This document shows, in pieces, positions 59,287 through 64,000 of a DNA stretch of 64,000 bases (within the stretch, counting starts at the first letter, position 1; each line of letters opens with the position of its first letter). The position numbers and the translations under genes were made by a program. The notes under the pieces were generated by a model. It worked only from the letters and a program-made list of their open reading frames with translations, had not been told where the DNA came from and did no database searches. Source of the DNA: Oscillospiraceae bacterium (lineage in GTDB: Bacteria > Bacillota > Clostridia > Oscillospirales > Acutalibacteraceae); assembly GCA_910574935.1 (NCBI GenBank), contig CAJTCU010000012.1:1-64000 (forward strand). The letters run 5' to 3'.

Positions 59287-59856
59287 ATGAAAGACGAGAA
59301 CAGCAAACTGGAGAAACGAAAAAACATTTCTAATGTTATATATATCCGCCGGGGACTTGTCACGCTGCTGGCCGGTTGTATGCTGGCCTGCTCTTTGGCC
59401 GCCTGCGGCGGAAATGAGGAAGAGAGCAGCATGAATTCCAGCGGGCTTAGCTCCTCTTCCAGCTTTGTCACCCCCAGCCCCACCCCGGTCCCTGCCGCCA
59501 AGGCCGTGAAGATTACAGGCGATGTGGTAAACGTGCGTAAAAGCGGCTCTACCGACGCGGAGATTTTGGCCGAGGTGGCAGAGGGCGACAAGCTGGCCCT
59601 GCTTATTGAAACGCCCCAGAACGGCTGGTACCAGGTCTCCTACCAGGGCTCGCCGGCCTATGTTTTCGCGGACTACGCCCAGGTGGTGGACGTGACCATG
59701 GAGCAGTATAACCAGCTGAAGGCCGGGGCAGTGGCCCAGGCCACCCCTACCCCAGACCCCGATTCCAGCGGCGAGAACGGCAGTTCGCCGGAAAGCGGCG
59801 GGTCCACCGCTTCCGCGTCCTCCGCCCAGCCGGCGGATAACCAGGACGCCGAGTAA
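59287..59856 (+). CDS. SH3-domain lipoprotein
   Basis: A 189-residue exported protein. The signal peptide is long, with a 20-residue charged start, a hydrophobic core and lipobox SLAACG (Cys about 41). Ser/Pro-rich linkers flank a bacterial SH3b domain (about 72-130: VNVRKSGSTDAEILAEVAEGDKL is its core, NGWYQVSYQGSPAYVFADY its end), which usually binds peptidoglycan. The tail is Ser/Gly/Pro-rich low complexity. ATG follows GAAGGGAATG. It is 17 bases from the first TrkA gene, an unusual partner. Confidence 0.82.
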   Translation: MKDENSKLEKRKNISNVIYIRRGLVTLLAGCMLACSLAACGGNEEESSMNSSGLSSSSSFVTPSPTPVPAAKAVKITGDVVNVRKSGSTDAEILAEVAEGDKLALLIETPQNGWYQVSYQGSPAYVFADYAQVVDVTMEQYNQLKAGAVAQATPTPDPDSSGENGSSPESGGSTASASSAQPADNQDAE

Positions 59857-59873
59857 GGGGGCGCAGGCAGGCC

Positions 59874-60494
59874 ATGAACGTGCTAATCATTGGCGGGGGC
59901 CTTTTGGGCCGGGAGACCGCCCAGCAGCTGGACCGCCTGGGCCACGAGGTGGTGCTGGTGGATGAAAACCCCGCCAACCTGGCCCTGCTGGACCCGGACT
60001 TTACCGGGGTGACCTTTGTGGGCTTTCCCATGGATTTAAACGTGCTGCGCCGGGCGGGCATTGAGAGCTGCGACGCGGTGGCGGTGACCACGGCGGACGA
60101 CAACTTGAACATTGCCGTGGGGCAGATTGCCAAAAAGGTATTTCAGGTGGAGCGGGTGGCCACGCGGATCTCTGACCCGGAGCGGGAGGACATTTTTGAG
60201 AATATCGGCCTGCGCACGGTGTGTCCCACGAATATGGCTGGGGAAAAGTTGGTTTCTTGCCTGGTAAGCCCCTGGCAGAGCCGCCAGGTGACCTTTGGGG
60301 CTGCCACGGTGGCCCTGGAGGCCCGCCCGGTGGAAAAGCGCCTGTTCGGCCGTACTACGGCGGAAATTGACCTGCCCGGCCAGGGGGTGTTCGGGGTGGT
60401 CCGGGCTGACGGCCGCTTTGTGCTGAAAGAGACGGCGGGGCATATCTTTCTGGAAGAGGGAGACCAGGTGGTGTACAGCCGGAAAATCGACTAG
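59874..60494 (+). CDS. TrkA-family potassium uptake regulator, copy 1
   Basis: A cytoplasmic RCK protein (206 residues) that gates a Trk/Ktr potassium channel in response to nucleotides. The Rossmann core reads VLIIGGGLLGRETAQQLDRLGHEVVLVDE with the acidic end typical for NAD(H); AVAVTTADDNLNIAVGQIAKK follows, and the C-terminal RCK-C part (about 140-205, DLPGQGVFGVVRADG...EGDQVVYS) is present. The TrkH/KtrB channel protein is not in the window. It is followed 200 bases later by a second TrkA gene. Confidence 0.85.
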   Translation: MNVLIIGGGLLGRETAQQLDRLGHEVVLVDENPANLALLDPDFTGVTFVGFPMDLNVLRRAGIESCDAVAVTTADDNLNIAVGQIAKKVFQVERVATRISDPEREDIFENIGLRTVCPTNMAGEKLVSCLVSPWQSRQVTFGAATVALEARPVEKRLFGRTTAEIDLPGQGVFGVVRADGRFVLKETAGHIFLEEGDQVVYSRKID

Positions 60495-60694
60495 AGCCTG
60501 TTTTTTCGCCGGGGCGGTGCCGGGTATTTGGGCAGATAGAGTCGAGGGCGGGGAAAGACCGCATAGCCTGCCCGGTTTTCCGGCGGTTTACGTGGAAAAT
60601 GGCCTTGGCAGGGCAAACGGATGGTTTTCCCGGTTTTAAAACGAGCTTTAAGCAGCTTATAAAATGAAGGAGTACAAGGAGGCGCTTGTTTGTC

Positions 60695-61360
60695 ATGCGC
60701 ATGATCATTGTGGGCGGCGGCAAGGCGGGCCGCAGCCTGGCCCGGGTACTGCTGGAGCGGCGGCATGAGGTCTGTCTGATTGAGAAAGATCCTGCCCGCT
60801 GCACGGAACTGGCCGACGACCTGGACGCCGCTATTTTTCCAGGAGATGGCACCAACGTCTCTGTTCTGGAGGCGGCGGGGGCCAAAAACGCCGGCTGCCT
60901 GATGGCCGTGACCGGCGTGGACCAAGACAACCTGGTGGCAGCCCAGCTGGCCCAGGGGCATTTTGGCACCAAGAAAGTGATCGCCCGGGTCAACGACCCC
61001 CGCAACGCCGAGATGTTTCGGGCTTTGGGAATCCCAGATGTGGTGAGCAGCACAGAGATTGTGGTGCAGCTTATTGAGCAAGAGGCGGATATTGCCCATA
61101 TGCACCTCATCGCCAGCCTGGAGCAGGGTAAGGGGGAGATTGCCTCCATGACGCTGCCCTATAATACCGCCTGGGAGGGTATGGCCCTAAAGGATGTGGA
61201 CATCCCCAGGGGGGCGCTGGTTATTTCTGTTATACGTGCCGGCGAGCTGACCATTCCCAATGGCTCCACGGTGCTGCATGCTGGGGACGAGCTGGTGGCT
61301 GTTAGCGAGGACCGCTGTCGAAAGGCCCTGCGCCGGGCCCTGGCGGAGACGAAAGAATGA
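60695..61360 (+). CDS. TrkA-family potassium uptake regulator, copy 2
   Basis: Second RCK protein (221 residues): MIIVGGGKAGRSLARVLLERRHEVCLIEKD, then GDGTNVSVLEAAGAKNAG, AVTGVDQDNLVAAQLA, and an RCK-C domain (about 140-215, IPRGALVISVIRAGE, VLHAGDELVAV). ATG 60695 is chosen; AGGAGG lies 12 bases upstream, and an in-frame TTG at 60686 is too close to it. Both copies have full nucleotide motifs, so they may form a hetero-octameric ring or serve different channels. A terminator follows. Confidence 0.86.
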   Translation: MRMIIVGGGKAGRSLARVLLERRHEVCLIEKDPARCTELADDLDAAIFPGDGTNVSVLEAAGAKNAGCLMAVTGVDQDNLVAAQLAQGHFGTKKVIARVNDPRNAEMFRALGIPDVVSSTEIVVQLIEQEADIAHMHLIASLEQGKGEIASMTLPYNTAWEGMALKDVDIPRGALVISVIRAGELTIPNGSTVLHAGDELVAVSEDRCRKALRRALAETKE

Positions 61361-61372
61361 GCGGATAGATGT

Positions 61373-61411
61373 AAGGCCCTGTCTATGCTTTTTTGCGGAC
61401 AGGGCCTTTTT
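61373..61411 (+). terminator. intrinsic terminator
   Basis: AGGCCCTGTC and GACAGGGCCT pair perfectly, followed by TTTTT. Confidence 0.92.
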
Positions 61412-61572
61412 GTGTGGATTCATTCCCAAGTTTTCCAGGGCAATGGCCGTGAGAGCTTATTGATACAAGAGGAGTGCGATGATTTGTGTGAACAGGCTCC
61501 CAATATTCCGGGCAGGGTAAGTGGAGCAAGGCATACGGGCGCGTCTGGGATATTTTGCTATGGAGTAGCAAA

Positions 61573-61643
61573 TGGCCTCCGGCGGCTTAGGGACGTTGTC
61601 CCTAAGAACCCTACCACCTTTGAAAAGGTGGACGAAACTTTCT
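61573..61643. repeat. compact family B repeat
   Basis: GGCCTCCGGCGG, the hairpin TTAGGGAC-GTT-GTCCCTAA, GAACCCTA and the palindromic CCACCTTTGAAAAGGTGG with GACGAAACTTTC follow each other in about 70 bases. Both halves have close copies at 46533-46564 (inverted) and 46792-46816. The rest of the 61412-61799 spacer holds only the promoter of the next gene. Confidence 0.7.
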
Positions 61644-61681
61644 CTGTTCCACGTTTGGACACGCCCAGGCATACGACTGTC

Positions 61682-61711
61682 TTGAAATTCGAAGGAACAG
61701 TGTGGTATAAT
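61682..61711 (+). promoter_or_regulatory. promoter of the AraC-type regulator
   Basis: TTGAAA (61682-61687) and TATAAT (61706-61711), 18 bases apart, about 90 bases before the gene. Confidence 0.65.
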
Positions 61712-61799
61712 TGCTAAATAGACTCCATGTGTGCGGCGCGGGGCAAAGAGCCGGCGGCCGGCTGCAAGAACAGGCAAGACATAAGCTGGAGGGTGGACT

Positions 61800-63998
61800 A
61801 TGTTTGCCAGATGGAAGAAAAATATCTTTTTGCATTTTGCTTTGTCCTATGTGCTGATACTTTTAGTTTTGCTGCTGGCTATGCTGGGGGTTAGTATACA
61901 GAATTTAACCCAGAAACAGAAGGAGGCCTTTTCTGTTTTAGAGCTGACCATGGAGCAGAGCGTGAACAATATTGAGGACCGGTTTACAGAATTTTCCAAT
62001 TTAATACAAAACATCTCTAGCGATGAAAATCTTCTGAAGATTCAGAACGACCCCGAGGCCGGCTATTACTCGTTCTATAAGCTGATGCAGAAGATTCAAA
62101 ACCAAGCCTACCTAAACAGTTTTGCCGACGCAATCTATGTGGTGCTGCCAGAGCAGGAGAAGATTATTGGAAGCGATGGAATTATTTCCAGCACAGAGTT
62201 TTTTTACCGCGTTCGTTATGGAGTAGAGCAGGGGACGTACCAAAACTGGCTGGAGGGGATTTTGTCCTCCCAGGGCAATTCTGGGCGGGTCAGCCTGGAG
62301 CGGGTGCGGGTGGGGTCGGACGAACAGAGTGTGATTCTATATTCCCAGCCTTTGGCCACCACCAAGTTTAGTATGGAGGACGCTGGGCAGGTGTTTATTT
62401 ATGTTTCTGAAAACCGCCTGCAAAACCTTGTGGTGAATAGCGGCGAGATTTTGGAATTCAGCATTGGGCTTCCCAGGCAGAAGGAGGGAAAAATTCCTTT
62501 GATTATGGGGGCGGCCCAGGATAAATGCTTTTCTCTTTCGAAAACCTCGGGCTCTGGAAAAACCTATGAATGCCTGGCCTCGGAAAGCGCGGTTTTAAAG
62601 GGCTGGTATGAGAACCTGCTAATGAATATTTCTCTGATTTTGCTGGCGTTTCTGATTGCCGCGGGACTTTGCGTTTGGTTTGCGCGGCGGAATAGCCGCC
62701 CGATCTCTAATATTGTTACCAGCCTTTCCGCCGCCCAGGAAGATTCCTTCACGGGAAAAGAAAACGTATATGTCTTTATTCAGAACCAGATGGCAAAGCT
62801 GCTGGAGGACAGAAACGCTTTGAACCAGGAGCTGGAGCGGAGAATCCCCCTGATGCAGGCCGGCTTTGTGGAGCGGCTGCTAAGTGGAACCATTACGGAC
62901 TATACAGATTTGGAAGGGCAGCTGGCGGACCTACAGATTCATCTAAGCGGGAATTGTTACTGTGTGGCTGTGCTGCAGGTCACAAATTTTGGAACCTTGG
63001 AAGATGACAGGGAGGGGGTTTCGGCGATTCAGATGACATTGGAAAGCCTAGTCCGCCGCTATGCGGGGAAAAACTCCATTATCTACGCCAACGAGGAGCG
63101 GCGGGTTACTGTGATTCTGGGGCTGGATTCCTTTGAGCAGGAAGCCTGGATTCGAAAGATCTGTCGTTCTGTCATGGATCAGATGAAAAATTATGGGATC
63201 CGAATGCAGGCGGCCATTGGCATCCCATACGTCTTTTTGGCAGACACGTTTATCTCCTTTGCGCAGGCGAAAAGGCTGCTGGCCAGTGTGCACGTGGAGG
63301 AGGACGAAGTACTATTGACCTACGACTCTTACCAGGCCCAAACCACCTTTTACTATTTTCCAACAGAGATAGAGATAAAACTCATGCGCGTTATGATGAG
63401 CGGCAACTGGAGCGCGGTAGAGAATGTGTTTGAAGAGCTGGAGCGGGAAAATGTGGAGATCCGCAAGCTGACCCCCATGATGATGCAGGGCTTGATTGGA
63501 GAACTGACCGGAACGTACGCAAAAGTCCTCTCCAGCGTCAATGAACTGGGGGTTTCTTCAGAAAAACTGCGGCCCTTTTTCTTTCAGCATGATTTAGGCG
63601 GCACAGACATGGACCTTTTAAGAGTTCGCGGCCGCTTTCATGAGCTGTGCGGGCTGATTGCCGGTTTGCGGGACCATAAAAGCAGCCGGCTGCGGGAGCG
63701 CATTTGTGAATACCTGGATCAGCGCTTTGCGGACCCCAGCATGAATTTGGCCATGCTCTCGGAAGAATTTGCGGTCAGTGAAATTTATATGTCCAGACTA
63801 TTTAAAGAGCAGATGGCCACCACGTTTTCCAAGTATCTGGAAAAAATACGAATGAACTATGCTCTTTCGCTGCTAAAGGACGAAAAGAATCCCATCAATC
63901 AGGTGGCGGAAAGCTGTGGCTACAGCAGCCCCCACGCGTTTCGAAGGGCTTTTAAACGCTATTGGGGGTATTTGCCAAGCGAAAGCCGAAATAAATAG
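61800..63998 (+). CDS. membrane-bound AraC-family transcriptional regulator
   Basis: A one-protein sensor-regulator of 732 residues. Two membrane helices (about 10-33 and 270-292) enclose an extracytoplasmic sensor region of some 235 residues. A cytoplasmic linker (about 300-630) has the coiled HAMP-like and GGDEF-like look of this class, and the C-terminal AraC DNA-binding domain (about 635-732) has two helix-turn-helix units: LAMLSEEFAVSEIYMSRLFKE and INQVAESCGYSSPHAFRRAFKRYWG. Such proteins usually control sugar ABC transporter or glycosidase operons next to them, here probably to the right of the window. Start ATG 61800 has GGAGGG upstream. Confidence 0.9.
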   Translation: MFARWKKNIFLHFALSYVLILLVLLLAMLGVSIQNLTQKQKEAFSVLELTMEQSVNNIEDRFTEFSNLIQNISSDENLLKIQNDPEAGYYSFYKLMQKIQNQAYLNSFADAIYVVLPEQEKIIGSDGIISSTEFFYRVRYGVEQGTYQNWLEGILSSQGNSGRVSLERVRVGSDEQSVILYSQPLATTKFSMEDAGQVFIYVSENRLQNLVVNSGEILEFSIGLPRQKEGKIPLIMGAAQDKCFSLSKTSGSGKTYECLASESAVLKGWYENLLMNISLILLAFLIAAGLCVWFARRNSRPISNIVTSLSAAQEDSFTGKENVYVFIQNQMAKLLEDRNALNQELERRIPLMQAGFVERLLSGTITDYTDLEGQLADLQIHLSGNCYCVAVLQVTNFGTLEDDREGVSAIQMTLESLVRRYAGKNSIIYANEERRVTVILGLDSFEQEAWIRKICRSVMDQMKNYGIRMQAAIGIPYVFLADTFISFAQAKRLLASVHVEEDEVLLTYDSYQAQTTFYYFPTEIEIKLMRVMMSGNWSAVENVFEELERENVEIRKLTPMMMQGLIGELTGTYAKVLSSVNELGVSSEKLRPFFFQHDLGGTDMDLLRVRGRFHELCGLIAGLRDHKSSRLRERICEYLDQRFADPSMNLAMLSEEFAVSEIYMSRLFKEQMATTFSKYLEKIRMNYALSLLKDEKNPINQVAESCGYSSPHAFRRAFKRYWGYLPSESRNK

Positions 63999-64000
63999 TG

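Noticed and set aside
1-64000. CRISPR array, transposase or integrase
   Set aside because: No regularly spaced direct repeats with unique spacers and no transposase or integrase motif seen in any frame; the repeats found are dispersed palindromes.

Overview
The window reads as chromosomal DNA of a GC-rich, spore-forming, Gram-positive anaerobe of the class Clostridia, most likely an Oscillospirales/Ruminococcaceae-type gut bacterium. The pointers are a SpoIVB sporulation protease, a PdaA-like deacetylase, NfnAB electron bifurcation, a type III glutamine synthetase, LL-DAP aminotransferase (DapL), an OadB-type sodium-pump subunit, AGGAGG-type ribosome binding sites and sigma-A promoters of the TTGACA-N17-TATAAT kind. 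Assignment below class level is inference. There is no transposase, integrase or CRISPR array. The only phage-like material is a lone cytoplasmic GH25 lysozyme with a gene scrap in front of it.

Layout. 1-460: 3' end of a 23S rRNA gene, then tRNA-Lys, tRNA-Glu and tRNA-Asn with no 5S gene between. 0.5-9.1 kb: larE, an OmpR-type two-component system, a repeat-rich spacer, a polysaccharide deacetylase, a COG2426 membrane protein and two FAD-dependent oxidoreductases. 9.2-12.7 kb (minus strand): an N-acetylhexosamine kinase, a degenerate GHKL membrane protein and an unrecognised basic protein. 12.9-20.9 kb (plus strand): a sugar-catabolic set (class II aldolase, PfkB kinase, FucI-like isomerase, DUF4867 protein, TIM-barrel isomerase/epimerase) with nfnAB in the middle. 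21-27.7 kb (minus strand): a secreted protein, spoIVB, a structured-RNA candidate, an SLH protein with an in-frame TGA, a mini-OadB protein, a large interspersed repeat, and oadB behind a riboswitch-like leader. 27.9-36.6 kb: arabinofuranosidase, oligoendopeptidase, FMN riboswitch-ribU, diguanylate cyclase, glnA. 36.7-37.1 kb: a compact locus of convergent promoters around a 32-residue membrane peptide (type I toxin-antitoxin architecture). 37.3-50.5 kb: carA, a Nudix-GNAT fusion, a carB-dapF fusion, a lipoprotein, small proteins, a second stand-alone dapF, pyrG, an AlkD-like protein and dapL. 50.6-64 kb: endolysin-like lysozyme, asnB, era, a paralog of the 21-kb secreted protein broken by two in-frame stops, GNAT, tsf, rpsB, an SH3 lipoprotein, two TrkA proteins and a membrane AraC regulator.

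How the genes work together. DapL makes LL-DAP and DapF turns it into meso-DAP for lysine and peptidoglycan; both lie near carA/carB and pyrG, so pyrimidine, arginine and DAP supply are linked here, most strikingly by the covalent CarB-DapF fusion. The 13-21 kb set looks like one isomerase-kinase-aldolase route for a still unidentified sugar, with NfnAB supplying NADPH. RNA-level control is prominent: an FMN riboswitch before ribU, a terminator-bearing leader before oadB, an unassigned structured RNA before spoIVB, and the small-peptide locus at 36.8 kb. Two families of interspersed palindromic repeats fill many of the long spacers.
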